Shown: positions 9,056 to 19,800, numbered from the stretch's first letter. The stretch: DNA of 64,000 bases from Mangrovimonas sp. ST2L15 (GCF_001280515.1 NZ_LBIQ01000030.1:744001-808000), one strand, 5' to 3'. Made by a program: numbers and translations. The notes: generated by a model not told the origin, from the letters alone.

Positions 9056-10597
9056 ATGACAAATCAAGACGATCAATTTAAGAAGGTTATATCACACGCT
9101 AAGGAATACGGTTATGTGTTTCAAAGTAGTGAAATTTACGATGGGCTAAGTGCGGTTTACGATTACGCCCAAAATGGTGTAGAATTAAAGAAAAACATAC
9201 GTGATTATTGGTGGAAGGCCATGGTGCAAATGCACGATAACATTGTTGGTATTGATGCTGCTATTTTTATGCACCCAACCACATGGAAGGCTTCTGGTCA
9301 CGTCGATGCGTTTAATGATCCGTTAATTGATAATAAAGACTCCAAAAAACGCTACAGGGCTGATGTCTTGGTAGAGGACTATGTGGGGAAATTAGATGCT
9401 AAAATTGAGAAGGAAGTTAAAAAGGCCGAAAAGCGCTTTGGAGATGCCTTTGACAAAGATCAGTTTTTGGCAACCAATCCTAGGGTTTTAAAATACAAGG
9501 AAGAAGGAGAGGCTATTTTAAAGCGTTTGGGTAAATCTTTGGAAAATGAAAATTTAGCTGATGTGAAAGCACTTATTGAGGAACTGGATATTGCAGATCC
9601 TCTAACCGGAAGTAAAAACTGGACCGATGTCAAACAGTTTAATTTGATGTTTGGAACTAAGTTGGGTGCATCCGCAGATAGTGCCATGGATTTATATTTA
9701 AGGCCAGAAACGGCACAAGGTATTTTTGTGAATTTCCTAAACGTTCAAAAAACAGGACGTATGAAAATTCCTTTTGGAATCGCCCAAACAGGAAAGGCCT
9801 TTAGAAATGAAATAGTTGCCAGACAGTTTATATTTAGAATGCGTGAGTTTGAACAAATGGAAATGCAGTTTTTCATCAAGCCGGGAACGCAGCAAGAATG
9901 GTTTGACTACTGGAAGGAAACAAGGTACAAATGGCACCAATCATTAGGGATGGGAGCCGATAATTATCGCTTTCATGACCATGAAAAATTAGCCCATTAT
10001 GCCGATGCCGCTACAGATATTGAGTTTAAATTTCCTTTCGGATTTAAAGAATTGGAAGGAATTCACTCACGTACAGATTTCGATTTAAAACAACACGAAG
10101 AGTTTTCAGGTAAAAAATTACAATATTTTGACCATGAAGAGAATAGAAGTTATGTGCCTTATGTGCTAGAAACTTCCATAGGTTTAGATCGAATGTTCTT
10201 GGCGGTATTCTCAAATTCTTTGGTAGAAGAAGAACTTGAAAATAACACCACCAGAACAGTTTTAAAAATACCAGCGGTGTTAGCGCCAACTAAGGCAGCC
10301 GTATTGCCTTTGGTTAAAAAGGATGGTCTTCCTGATATCGCCAAAAAAATTGTAGATGATTTGAAGTGGGATTTCAATGTGGATTATGATGAAAAAGATG
10401 CTGTAGGTCGTCGCTACCGTCGTCAAGATGCTGTTGGTACACCATTCTGTATTACCGTAGACCACGATACTTTAGATGATAACACTGTGACTATTCGTCA
10501 TCGCGATTCTATGGAGCAAAAACGCGTTAAGATTTCAGCACTTCGCGATATCATCAAAAAAGAGGTGGATGTCAAGGAATGGTTGATGAAAATGTAA
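9056..10597 (+). CDS. glyS: Glycine--tRNA ligase (single-chain, alpha2 type)
   Basis: Class II aminoacyl-tRNA synthetase that charges tRNA-Gly. At 513 residues it is the homodimeric type used by Bacteroidetes and eukaryotes, not the alpha2-beta2 enzyme of Proteobacteria. Landmarks are the N-terminal GYVFQSSEIYDGLSAVYDYAQNG, RPETAQGIFVNF, class II motif 2 in FRNEIVARQFIFRMREFEQMEMQ, and motif 3 in ETSIGLDRMFLAVF, followed by the anticodon-binding domain. The start ATG lies only four bases after a TAATTTTG element, leaving little or no leader if that element is the promoter. Confidence 0.97.
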   Translation: MTNQDDQFKKVISHAKEYGYVFQSSEIYDGLSAVYDYAQNGVELKKNIRDYWWKAMVQMHDNIVGIDAAIFMHPTTWKASGHVDAFNDPLIDNKDSKKRYRADVLVEDYVGKLDAKIEKEVKKAEKRFGDAFDKDQFLATNPRVLKYKEEGEAILKRLGKSLENENLADVKALIEELDIADPLTGSKNWTDVKQFNLMFGTKLGASADSAMDLYLRPETAQGIFVNFLNVQKTGRMKIPFGIAQTGKAFRNEIVARQFIFRMREFEQMEMQFFIKPGTQQEWFDYWKETRYKWHQSLGMGADNYRFHDHEKLAHYADAATDIEFKFPFGFKELEGIHSRTDFDLKQHEEFSGKKLQYFDHEENRSYVPYVLETSIGLDRMFLAVFSNSLVEEELENNTTRTVLKIPAVLAPTKAAVLPLVKKDGLPDIAKKIVDDLKWDFNVDYDEKDAVGRRYRRQDAVGTPFCITVDHDTLDDNTVTIRHRDSMEQKRVKISALRDIIKKEVDVKEWLMKM

Positions 10598-10606
10598 TTG
10601 GGCTAA

Positions 10607-10777
10607 ATGAACAAACAGAAAGTTATTCGATTTTTGGGGATCTTGTTAATGGTTTTTGGGGTTACCTTTTTAGATTACGACCAACCTTCTTTCTCTGAAA
10701 ATGCCAAAGCTTACATAGCGCTAATATTAGGAGCTGTTATCGTTTTGATAATTTCCTTTAACAGTTATAAAAAATAA
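10607..10777 (+). CDS. Small two-helix membrane protein
   Basis: A 56-residue frame starting ATG 10607 and ending TAA 10777, nine nt after glyS. It encodes two hydrophobic helices (about residues 7-22 and 36-51) joined by a short polar loop (DYDQPSFSENAK) and ends in SYKK. I recognise no family. Support comes from the clean fit between glyS and a terminator that starts at its stop codon, from its normal base composition, and from the membrane-protein pattern. It may be co-transcribed with glyS. Confidence 0.55.
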   Translation: MNKQKVIRFLGILLMVFGVTFLDYDQPSFSENAKAYIALILGAVIVLIISFNSYKK

Positions 10778-10809
10778 GAAAAGCCCAAGTTTTAACTTGG
10801 GCTTTTCTT
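10776..10809. terminator. Bidirectional terminator
   Basis: A perfect 16-bp inverted repeat (10776-10791 and 10794-10809, core aagcccaagtt/aacttgggctt) with A and T runs on its two sides. It sits between the convergent small membrane protein gene and the efflux operon, ending transcripts from both. Confidence 0.9.
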
Positions 10810-10814
10810 ATTTT

Positions 10815-11957
10815 TTAATGCCCATGCCCCGAGTCTCCTTCATTATCCAAAAGGGAGGTTCCTTTTATTAAAATATCTTTTCCTTTCAATTTATCGGGAT
10901 TTAGAATCTCGGTGGTTTGTTCGTAGGTTTCACCCAATGGCACTTCTGTTTTTTCAAAATAGTAGGCCGTTTCGGTGGTTTCTGCCAAGGTTAAAACATA
11001 GGCTTCATTCTCAGTTTTTATGATAGCTTCATTGGGCAATCCTTTAGCTGTTTTTTGACTAACTGAAATATAAGCTTCTACATACATCCCAACAATAAAG
11101 TTGGCCTCCTCTTTATTCAAATGTCCGTGTACTTGAACTCGTCTTGTATTTTCATCAATGGTAGTGCCTACCAAATGCACTTCTGCTGTATAAATATCAT
11201 TGGAAGCTTCGGGTATTTTAAATTGAATGGTTTGTCCCTTTTTAATTTTCATGATGTCTTTTTCAAAAACCGATAATTCCAAATGAATGTGGTCTGTATC
11301 CACAATTTCCATTATAGTATCAGCTGGCGAAACGTAATTCCCATTGCTAATGTTTACCTTGGAAACACTCCCAGAAATAGGCGCATAGAGATTAATGGAT
11401 TTGGATATGTGTCCTTCTTCAACCGATTTAGGACTGAGGTTCATCATTTCCAATTTCTTTTTTAGGCCATTGTAATGGGCCAGATTGCTTTTATAGTTGC
11501 TTTCGGCTTGCAGATAATTTTTTTGTGAGGTAATGTTTTCATCAAACAATGTTTTTTGTCGCTCATACTCACTCTTTAGAAAAGTTAATTTTTCTGCTGC
11601 TTCCAGATATTGCTGTTGTATTTCAACATATTCGGTGTTTTCTAGTGTGACCAATAATTGTCCTTTTTTTACCAAGTCACCCACAAGAAGAGGTGTTTTG
11701 GTGACATATCCTCCCATAAAAGTGGTGATATTTGATTTGTTGTGTGGGGGCACATCAATCATTCCGTTTACTTGAACCGTTTCCTGAAAATGGTATTCAG
11801 AAAGTTGGCCCAAGGCCATAGACTCTCCTTGAAATTGCTCTCGGGTAATTTCCAGCTCGTGGCTAGATTCATTTGATTCTGCAACTGGGGCTTCTTCAGG
11901 ATTGCTTTTGCAGGAAACAACAAAAAGTAATAAAAGAAGGCTATATAGATATTTCAT
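10815..11957 (-). CDS. RND efflux periplasmic adaptor (CusB/CzcB-like lipoprotein)
   Basis: A 380-residue membrane-fusion protein linking the inner-membrane RND pump to the outer-membrane channel. The signal peptide ends in VVSC with lipidated C16. Then come a barrel-sandwich (lipoyl-like) half, an alpha-hairpin coiled coil at about 105-165 (EIQQQYLEAAEKL, then NYLQAESNYKSNL), the second lipoyl half (NLYAPISGSVSKVNISNG) and beta-barrel/membrane-proximal domains. The C terminus ends in GHGH, a possible metal contact. The start is 2 nt after the pump gene's stop codon, so translation is probably coupled. It is the last gene of the operon. Confidence 0.92.
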   Translation of the reverse strand: MKYLYSLLLLLFVVSCKSNPEEAPVAESNESSHELEITREQFQGESMALGQLSEYHFQETVQVNGMIDVPPHNKSNITTFMGGYVTKTPLLVGDLVKKGQLLVTLENTEYVEIQQQYLEAAEKLTFLKSEYERQKTLFDENITSQKNYLQAESNYKSNLAHYNGLKKKLEMMNLSPKSVEEGHISKSINLYAPISGSVSKVNISNGNYVSPADTIMEIVDTDHIHLELSVFEKDIMKIKKGQTIQFKIPEASNDIYTAEVHLVGTTIDENTRRVQVHGHLNKEEANFIVGMYVEAYISVSQKTAKGLPNEAIIKTENEAYVLTLAETTETAYYFEKTEVPLGETYEQTTEILNPDKLKGKDILIKGTSLLDNEGDSGHGH

Positions 11958-11959
11958 GA

Positions 11960-14900
11960 TTATAGAATTAAAAAGTTAAGTTGAATGACGGTTTGGTTGT
12001 ATAGATTAAGATTTTGGAGGTATTCCAATTCGATGTCCTTGGCAGTTTCAATACTTTGAATGTATTGAAAGAAGTCAATTTCACCTTCTTTAAAGGTTCT
12101 TTGTGCTGTTGAAATGATTTCCTCTGAAAGTGTTTTTCCTTGTGATTCATAGTAGGAAATAGCCTCCTCATATTGTTTGAGGGTGGCCAACAAACTTTGT
12201 TGTTTGCTTTTCAGAATTTGCTGATAGTTTTGCTGCTCATAGGTAATACGGTCTACAGCAATTTTGCTGGCCTTTATTTTTGATGCTTGCCCAGAAAACA
12301 AAATGGGTATTTTAACTCCAAATTGATAGCCTATCAAATTTCCATTGAGTTGACTGTTGGTCCCTTGAAAATATTCAGCACTTAAATCAGGCAGTAAATC
12401 TTGTTTTTCTTTGACTTCCAATGCCTGAAAGTATATTTTGGAAGATTCAAAAAAGTGAAGGCCCGGATTCGTGTCAAGTCCTAAAGTATTTACTTCTAAT
12501 CTGGTTAGAATTTCATCATCAATTTCAAAATCTAAGCTGTCTAATTGTATCACTTTTTTAAGAGTTTCCTTAGATTTTGCAACTTCTTGTTGAGCTTGTT
12601 TAAAGACCGTTTCAATCTGTTTTTGCTTGGATTGTGCAGTTATCATTTCCAAATAATTGGTTTCTCCCAGTTCAAACCTTCGTTTGGCAGATTTGGAGAA
12701 ATTTTGGTATAAGCTATCTAGAAATTGGTAGGTGTCGGCTTTTCTTTTTGAATATTTCAATTGGTAAAAAGCAGTATAAACTTCTTTAGTCAACTGAAGC
12801 GTCTTAAGCTCCTGTGCTGATTGTTGCCTGTTGTATTGTGCTTGATTTACTTTCTGGTAAGCAAAATATACGGTTGGAAATTTAAAATCCTGAGAAATAC
12901 CCCAAACCTTTAAAGGCTCATTATTTATAGCCAAATTATTTTCGTCATAGTGATAATAAACCGCCATTTTATCAAAATTGAAGGCTGATCCAATTAGCGC
13001 TTTACTTTCTTCGGTCTGTGCTTGGGAGGCTTTTAATTCGTTGTTATTCTCAATGGCCAATGCTACGGCTTCCTCGATACTTAAAGGTTGTTGCTGCGCT
13101 TGCATTTGGAACCCGACCAAGATTACAACCGCCGTAACAATGGATTTCTTTTTAAAACGTACTTTTCGGGGTTTTTCAAACCAAGCGTAAAGAACGGGTA
13201 AGACGACTAAGGTTAAAAGGGTAGCGGTAATTAAACCTCCAATGACGACGGTAGCCAAAGGTCTTTGAACCTCGGCACCTGCATTGGTAGAAATAGCCAT
13301 AGGTAGGAAACCAAGAGCTGCAGCACCCGCAGTTAAAAGAACAGGTCTTAAACGCTCTGAGGTCCCTTGTTTGATGAGGTCCTCAATGGTCGCAAAATCA
13401 CCTTTCTTTTTGAGTTCTTTAAAATGCTCAATGAGTACAATTCCATTTAGAACAGCGATCCCGAAAAGAGCGATAAAACCAACACCTGCCGAAATACTGA
13501 AAGGTAAATCTCTTAGCCAAAGTAATAGGATACCACCAACCGCTGATAATGGGATTGCTGAATAGATCATTAAGGCATCCTTAATCGATTTGAAGGCAAA
13601 ATGTAGCATGATGAAAATAAGAACCAGTGCAAGTGGTACGGCAATCATCAATCTGTTTTTAGCTTGTTGGAGATTTTCAAATTGACCTCCATAGGTGATG
13701 TTGTAACCTGCTGGAAGACTGAGTTCCTTTTTAAGGATGTTTTGAATATCATCGACCACCGATTGTAAATCCCGATTTCTAACATTAACACCAACTACAA
13801 TGCGTCTTTTTGTGTCATCTCTCGAGATTTGTGCCGGTCCTGTAGTGTATTCAATATTGGCTAATTCATTTAAAGGAATTTTGGTGTTATTAGGGCCATC
13901 TACATAAAGTGTCTTTAAGTTGTTGATATCCTTACGATATTTGGAATCTAAACGCATTACCAAGTCAAATCTCTTTTCGCCTTCAAAAATGCTTCCGGCT
14001 GTTTTACCAGCAAATCCCATAGATACGATATCATTTAAATCGGAAATGTTAAGGCCGTAGCGTGCAATTTTATCTCGGTTATAAGTAACGGTCATTTGTG
14101 GTAGTCCTGCTACTTTTTCAACAATAATATCCGAGGCACCTTCTACATTTTGAATCAGATTTTTTATTTGGTTGGCTTTATTAGCCAAAATCTCCAAATC
14201 GGCTCCAAAGACCTTAATGGCAACATCGGCTCTAACTCCAGTAATAAGCTCATTGAAACGCATTTCTATGGGTTGGGTGAATTCGACGTCCATTCCTGGG
14301 ATAACTGATAATGCTTCTTTAAACTTATTGGCCAATTCATCTTTGGTTTCTGCAGATACCCATTGGTCCTTGGGTTTTAATTTGATGATAACATCACTTT
14401 GTTCCATTGACATGGGATCAGTGGGAACCTCTGCGGCGCCTATCCGACTAACGACTTGGTCCACCTCTGGAAAATTTTTGATGAGGATATTTTCAATTTT
14501 AGTAGTAATCTCTATGGTTTTATCTAGTGAGGTTCCCGTTTTTAAAACAGGTTGAATCACAAAATCACCTTCATCTAAAGTTGGCACAAATTCTCCTCCC
14601 ATGCTGCTGAAGATCCAAATACTTGCAAGCAACAACGCGGCAGACATACCAATAACATATTTTTTATGGTTGAGTGCCCAATTGATTACAGGTTGGTATT
14701 GCTTGTTCATAAAGGCGATAAGTCGCTTGGACAGGTTGTTTTTCTTTTCCTTAGTAGGTTTTAAGGCTAAGGAAGAAATTACTGGCACATAGGTTAAACA
14801 TAGGATCATGGCGCCAATTAAGGCAAAACTAAACGTGAGAGCCATGGGTTTAAACATTTTTCCTTCAACACCACTGAGTGACAATATAGGGATGAAAACG

Positions 14901-16282
14901 ATTAAAATAATAAGTTGACCAAAGATGGCTGAATTCATCATTTTGGTAGCACTCTTTTTAGTGATGGCATCAATGGCCGATTGTCTTTCGCCTTTTGTTA
15001 AGGTCTGGAGCTTGTCAGCATTACTTGAAATTTGGAAAGCTATAAACTCAACAATGATAACAGCGCCATCAATGATAATTCCAAAATCGATAGCTCCTAG
15101 GCTCATTAAATTGGCATCCACCCCAAACACATTCATTAAGGTAATGGCAAACAATAAACTTAAAGGAATCACCGAAGCGACAACTAAGCCCGACCTTAAA
15201 TTTCCAAGAAGAAGAACCACTACAAAAATAACAATCAAAGAACCTAAAATGAGGTTTTCGGATACGGTAAAGGTTGTTTTGTCAATCAGTTCACTACGTT
15301 CTAGAAAACCATTTATATAAACACCTTCGGGCAAGGTACTTTCTATGGATGCTATACGTTCTTTCACCGCTTCAATGACTTGCTTGGAATTTCCATCTTT
15401 CAGCATCATGATTTGTCCAAGTACTTTTTCTCCCTGACCATTTCCTGTGATAGCACCAAAGCGAATAGCGCTCCCATAACCTACTGTCGCAACATCTCTA
15501 ATATAAAGGGGGACACCATTATTTTTGACCACGATGTTTTTAATGTCATTTAAGGATTTTGCTAAACCCTCGCCTCTGATGAAATAGGCTTGGTCTGATT
15601 TTTCAATATAACCACCACCCGCAACACTATTATTTTTTTCCAAAGCATCATAAACCTCAGAGATGGAGATATTCATAGCCGCTAATTTCTGCGGATTGAT
15701 GCTAACTTCATATTGTTTCAAGTAGCCGCCCCAGGTGTTGATTTCAACTACGCCGGGAATACCCGACAATTGACGTTTTACTATCCAGTCTTGGATGGTA
15801 CGTAGTTGGGTTGTTGAGTAGGAACCTTTGTAATCTGGTTTGACATCTAAGGTGTATTGGTAAATTTCTCCAAGCCCTGTGGTAATGGGCCCCATTTCTG
15901 GAGTTCCAAATCCTTGTGGGATTTTTTCGGTGGCAGATTTTATTTTTTCGGCCAAAAGCTGTCGTGGTAAATAGGTGCCCAGATCGTCGTCAAAGACTAT
16001 TGTTACCACCGAGAGTCCGAATTTGGATACCGATCTAATTTCCTTGACTCCGGGAAGGTTGGCCATTTCCAACTCTACGGGATAAGTGATAAATTGTTCA
16101 ACGTCTTGGGTGGATAGGTTTCTGGATGTGGTGATAACTTGAACTTGGTTATTGGTAATATCAGGAACCGCACCAATGGAAATTTGGGTTAAAGAATAAA
16201 GTCCAAGGCCAAATATTCCAGCTGTAAATAAAAGGATGATGAGCTTGTTTTTTAAGCTCAGTTTGATGATGTTTTCTAACAT
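11960..16282 (-). CDS. CusA/CzcA heavy-metal RND pump fused to a TolC-like outer-membrane factor
   Basis: A 1440-residue two-part protein. Residues 1 to about 1035 are a full heavy-metal RND permease: an N-terminal helix, GAVPDITNNQVQV, a periplasmic porter domain, charged residues in helix 4 (SLGAIDFGIIIDGAV) typical of metal-type proton relays, and a second helix bundle ending in VVLPVLYAWFEKPRKVRFKKK. A hydrophobic stretch ending QMQAQQQ follows, resembling a retained signal peptide, and from about 1055 to the end the sequence is a TolC/CzcC-type outer-membrane efflux protein with coiled-coil repeats. Such fusions recur in Bacteroidetes. The likely substrate is Cu(I), Ag(I) or divalent Zn/Co/Cd; the sequence alone does not decide. 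Its 78-nt upstream gap is short. Confidence 0.93.
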   Translation of the reverse strand: MLENIIKLSLKNKLIILLFTAGIFGLGLYSLTQISIGAVPDITNNQVQVITTSRNLSTQDVEQFITYPVELEMANLPGVKEIRSVSKFGLSVVTIVFDDDLGTYLPRQLLAEKIKSATEKIPQGFGTPEMGPITTGLGEIYQYTLDVKPDYKGSYSTTQLRTIQDWIVKRQLSGIPGVVEINTWGGYLKQYEVSINPQKLAAMNISISEVYDALEKNNSVAGGGYIEKSDQAYFIRGEGLAKSLNDIKNIVVKNNGVPLYIRDVATVGYGSAIRFGAITGNGQGEKVLGQIMMLKDGNSKQVIEAVKERIASIESTLPEGVYINGFLERSELIDKTTFTVSENLILGSLIVIFVVVLLLGNLRSGLVVASVIPLSLLFAITLMNVFGVDANLMSLGAIDFGIIIDGAVIIVEFIAFQISSNADKLQTLTKGERQSAIDAITKKSATKMMNSAIFGQLIILIVFIPILSLSGVEGKMFKPMALTFSFALIGAMILCLTYVPVISSLALKPTKEKKNNLSKRLIAFMNKQYQPVINWALNHKKYVIGMSAALLLASIWIFSSMGGEFVPTLDEGDFVIQPVLKTGTSLDKTIEITTKIENILIKNFPEVDQVVSRIGAAEVPTDPMSMEQSDVIIKLKPKDQWVSAETKDELANKFKEALSVIPGMDVEFTQPIEMRFNELITGVRADVAIKVFGADLEILANKANQIKNLIQNVEGASDIIVEKVAGLPQMTVTYNRDKIARYGLNISDLNDIVSMGFAGKTAGSIFEGEKRFDLVMRLDSKYRKDINNLKTLYVDGPNNTKIPLNELANIEYTTGPAQISRDDTKRRIVVGVNVRNRDLQSVVDDIQNILKKELSLPAGYNITYGGQFENLQQAKNRLMIAVPLALVLIFIMLHFAFKSIKDALMIYSAIPLSAVGGILLLWLRDLPFSISAGVGFIALFGIAVLNGIVLIEHFKELKKKGDFATIEDLIKQGTSERLRPVLLTAGAAALGFLPMAISTNAGAEVQRPLATVVIGGLITATLLTLVVLPVLYAWFEKPRKVRFKKKSIVTAVVILVGFQMQAQQQPLSIEEAVALAIENNNELKASQAQTEESKALIGSAFNFDKMAVYYHYDENNLAINNEPLKVWGISQDFKFPTVYFAYQKVNQAQYNRQQSAQELKTLQLTKEVYTAFYQLKYSKRKADTYQFLDSLYQNFSKSAKRRFELGETNYLEMITAQSKQKQIETVFKQAQQEVAKSKETLKKVIQLDSLDFEIDDEILTRLEVNTLGLDTNPGLHFFESSKIYFQALEVKEKQDLLPDLSAEYFQGTNSQLNGNLIGYQFGVKIPILFSGQASKIKASKIAVDRITYEQQNYQQILKSKQQSLLATLKQYEEAISYYESQGKTLSEEIISTAQRTFKEGEIDFFQYIQSIETAKDIELEYLQNLNLYNQTVIQLNFLIL

Positions 16283-16360
16283 AATTCTTTTAGATAATTA
16301 AATAAATATGACCCATGTCGCCCTGTGGATGGGCGCTGGTCTATCATTTCTAAGGAAGAA

Positions 16361-16747
16361 TTATGCTGTTTTGGGCGGCTGTAATAGGGGGTATTTTTCA
16401 AAAATTGAGTGTGATTCCTTGTAAAAAAAGTTGCAAGGAATCTCTACAAATTCTATTTGATCAAATTCGATATTTGAATTTTCAAACGTAAAAACCGGAC
16501 TTAAATGGGAGCACATTTGATGTTCATGCTGGAACGGGAGATCCTCATGTTGGTGGTCCCCTTGGTGCTTTTCTTTGGAGTTGCCATAATGTTCAGCTAA
16601 AAACTGAAGAAAACTGTCACCATAGGCCTGTTTGTGGAATTCGGCATGTTCAAAAAAGGTGTCCAAATGAACCAAATCGCCTACTTCAAAACTGATGCTT
16701 TGAAACAGGATTAAAAAGGCATAGGTTATGGATAACAATTTTTGCAT
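16361..16747 (-). CDS. Small His-rich secreted protein leading the metal-efflux operon
   Basis: A 128-residue protein with a signal-peptide-like N terminus (QKLLSITYAFLILFQSISF) and a histidine-rich centre (HQGDHQHEDLPFQHEHQMCSH) that could bind metal. No named family is recognised. It is the first gene of the leftward operon with the CusA-TolC fusion and the adaptor, which suggests periplasmic metal sensing or buffering; this is inference. I chose ATG 16747 over the ATG 18 nt upstream because it gives a better signal peptide. Comparable small proteins ahead of cusA-like genes are, as far as I recall, common in Flavobacteriia. Confidence 0.68.
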   Translation of the reverse strand: MQKLLSITYAFLILFQSISFEVGDLVHLDTFFEHAEFHKQAYGDSFLQFLAEHYGNSKEKHQGDHQHEDLPFQHEHQMCSHLSPVFTFENSNIEFDQIEFVEIPCNFFYKESHSIFEKYPLLQPPKTA

Positions 16748-16782
16748 ACCACACAAAAATACCATTTTTTTGAAAAGAAATG

Positions 16783-16800
16783 ATGTAACAAACGTTACAT
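16783..16800. promoter_or_regulatory. Candidate operator: 7-bp inverted repeat upstream of the efflux operon
   Basis: Perfect arms atgtaac/gttacat separated by 4 nt, 36 nt upstream of the chosen start of the His-rich gene and just after the stop of the preceding gene. There is no T run, so a protein-binding site is more likely than a terminator. No metal-responsive regulator gene is present nearby. Confidence 0.45.
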
Positions 16801-16803
16801 TAC

Positions 16804-19800
16804 TTAAAAATAAGCCTTTAACTGTACGGTTCCCGTATGGATTACCTGGCTAGTTTCGCTTTTACGTCCCATATAATTCAGGTTTAAATCCAAGTATTGC
16901 GTGATTTTCTTTTGTGCCAATAAACTCCATGTTAAATTTTTTCCAGGTTGCAAGCCTTCCATCATTTGATAGGAAACAGGCGTATTGGCATTTCCTGAAA
17001 AATCATTAGAAATGTAATTGAATTCTCCATTTATAGCGGCACTTTGTGTGTCGGCAAACGAGAATGATACACCATAGTTTTGTTGTTTCAGGGTTTCAAA
17101 ATCACCAATGGTATTTTCTTTCTGATTGTTTTTATAAAAAATATCAAATCGCGTATTGTCATTAAGTAAGTAGGAAAGCTTAGGGAATAATAAGGTTTCA
17201 TCAATATTGAAATTTTTACTCGCATAATTTTCACTTGAAGACTCTGTGTTATTAAAATAGGATTCCACATTTAGTAGCCAACTTTCTGCAAATTTGTGAT
17301 TAAATTGAAGTTTGTGGCTAACCAGGGAGTTTTCAATTTGTCCTATGGTGAGCGTGTTTTTGGTCCGGTTTTGTAAATAGGTGTAGCTACTTGTAAAATG
17401 TTGTTTACCGCGATTAAAGAAGAAAATATTTCTGAAATTGGATTGCAGCCCCAATTCGTTTTCCAAATCGTCTTTAAATGGATTTAAGTTGAAGCTACTT
17501 CCTTCCCTCAAGTGTTTTCTATCAACTAAGTAGGAAGTTTGGTTGTAAAAGTGAGCCAAGAATTTTTGTAAGTGATTATCCGAAACAGACCATTGTTGAA
17601 AGTTCATAGTTAGGTTGGCACTTAGTCTGTTTTGATGGGTCTTCAGATAGACTTGATTGGGAAGTAACACTCTAATATACATTCCTTGATCCTGAAATTG
17701 AGCAATTTCAAACTCTTCCAGTTCCTGAATGCCATTGTTGTTATAATCTATCCAAGTGTAATTCCCTTGGCCTGGTTCAACTTCCACATAAGTGAAATCC
17801 TGTTGAGGTAAGGTTCCTGAGTTGGTTTCGTAAACGGTATTTAAAAGGAGAATTTGATTGAAAAACTTTTGACTGTATTGGATTCTGGAGTTTAATGAAT
17901 TTTCATCCTCGTAATTTGGGTCTTCTTGCTTCAAGGTCCTGTAATTGATATATGCAGCAAGATTGGTGTTTTGGTTGTTGATTAATCTTGAGTCAATATA
18001 GTAAGTGTTGGAAGTATTGACCCTTTGTAGATCTCCAGCCCTTAAGCTATCATTTACCCGAAACTTATAGCCTATTTCAGCAAAGACATTGGTGCTATCG
18101 CCAACCCCGGTAAATACTTCGGCCGATTGATATCTTTGACTTAGTGCCGTATAGTTTCCCGTTAATTTTTCCTTTTGCTCATTGTCTTCCATGGCTAATT
18201 TAGTCCCGGCCCATCCTTTATTCAGACTATAGGTTAAAACATTGTAGCTCCTCAAGAAAGTCGATTCGTTAGTGTTTGAATTCGCATTTAAAAAACTGGA
18301 CAAGGACCTTATTTGCCATTTGTTCAAATGAAAATTGACATTGTAGAGATGTCTACTTCCATTAAAGTTTTCAGAATAATTTAAGTATTCAAATCTATAA
18401 GTTGCTTGCCCTTTCTGATGATGAAATAAATTAAACCCAGACTTAGCTAATGTTTGATTACCTAGTTCAGTGGCAAGTAGTGGGGTTGATGAGGTGCCTA
18501 AATTCCAATCGCGATTAAATTCGGCATTGTAAATTCTTTGTATGGATTGAAAATTTTGATGAATGTAATCGGTATCAATAAAAAGATCCAAATTCCACAA
18601 ACTGTCCTTTTTTATCACATTTTGATTCCATGCTATCTTTCCTGCAAATCCGTCGTTGTCATCATTGTCCAAACTAGAAAACAAATTCTCATCACTTTTA
18701 CTTCCAGCCAGTTCAAACGAGATATCTGTTTTGGAAATGGGTTTGTAATGACCGTTTACAACACCTATTTGGAGCTTAGTGGGGGCAATAAGCTGAATGA
18801 TGGGAGCATAATTTCCTTGTGGGACACCACCTATTGGTTCAACATATTCATAGATAGTGTTGATGGCATTGGTGCTGCTAATGATGTAATCTCCTTGATT
18901 TTCTCCTACCTGGGTAAATTTGACACTGTAAAGTTCATCATCGGGATTGTTTGAAAACACAAATATCTCAATACCATTCAGGATGTCTATTCGGTAAAGA
19001 ATTCTATTTTCATTATAGCTCTCGGGAACTGCAGAAGGGGCTACCATCAAAGTAGTGTCATCTCCTGCTTGTGAGAGTGTTTCCACTTGATCGGGAGATA
19101 AGTTTTGCTGTAGCGGGTTGTTTTTGGAATCATTTTCACTGTATATGGAAGCGCCTATTTGTAGTTTTTCACTTTCATATTGGCCTCCGCCATAAACAAT
19201 CAGTCTGGAATAGTTTCTTTCGCTGTATTGATAGTCTACCGTGACACGCATTTCGGAGGTTACTGGAAAAGTGGAATTGAAAATGATTTCTCCAGCATTG
19301 TAATCGATAATGTAATCTTTGTTTTCGCCCCTTTGTAAGGATACACCGTTAACATAAACAATTTCACTACCAGATACGATTAACACATATAATTCTTGGT
19401 TGGGGCCTTTAAGTTTGTATGGACCTTGATTTCCTTCTTGGGTATTAAACTGGCTGGTTGTGAACTGACCTCTTACCAAAGCTCCAGAGGCAAATAATTG
19501 TGTTTGCGATTCGGGATGATTTAAAGTAGCTCCTAGGGCGAGACCTTGTACTCTTTTGGTGAAATTAGCAAAATAGGATTGGGTATTGGTTAAATCAATG
19601 TCTCCTGCTCGTATTTTCCAGTTATCACTGAATAATTCTATAAAGACTTGATCAAATTCATCCAAACGCTGGGAATATCCGCTTTCCTGAAGGGGAATAT
19701 TGGCATCTTGAATAGAGGCTCTCAAGGATACCTTGTCACTTAGTTTACCTGTTATCTGCAAATCCAATTCACTGTTTAAAACCGAGTTTTGATTGTTCCC

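Noticed and set aside
11960-12171. A separate 67-residue frame at the end of the CusA-TolC gene
   Set aside because: It is an out-of-frame shadow; the long frame reads through with a coherent TolC-like C terminus.
14172-14555. A 127-residue plus-strand frame inside the CusA-like gene
   Set aside because: Antisense to a well-conserved permease segment, with no recognisable domain.
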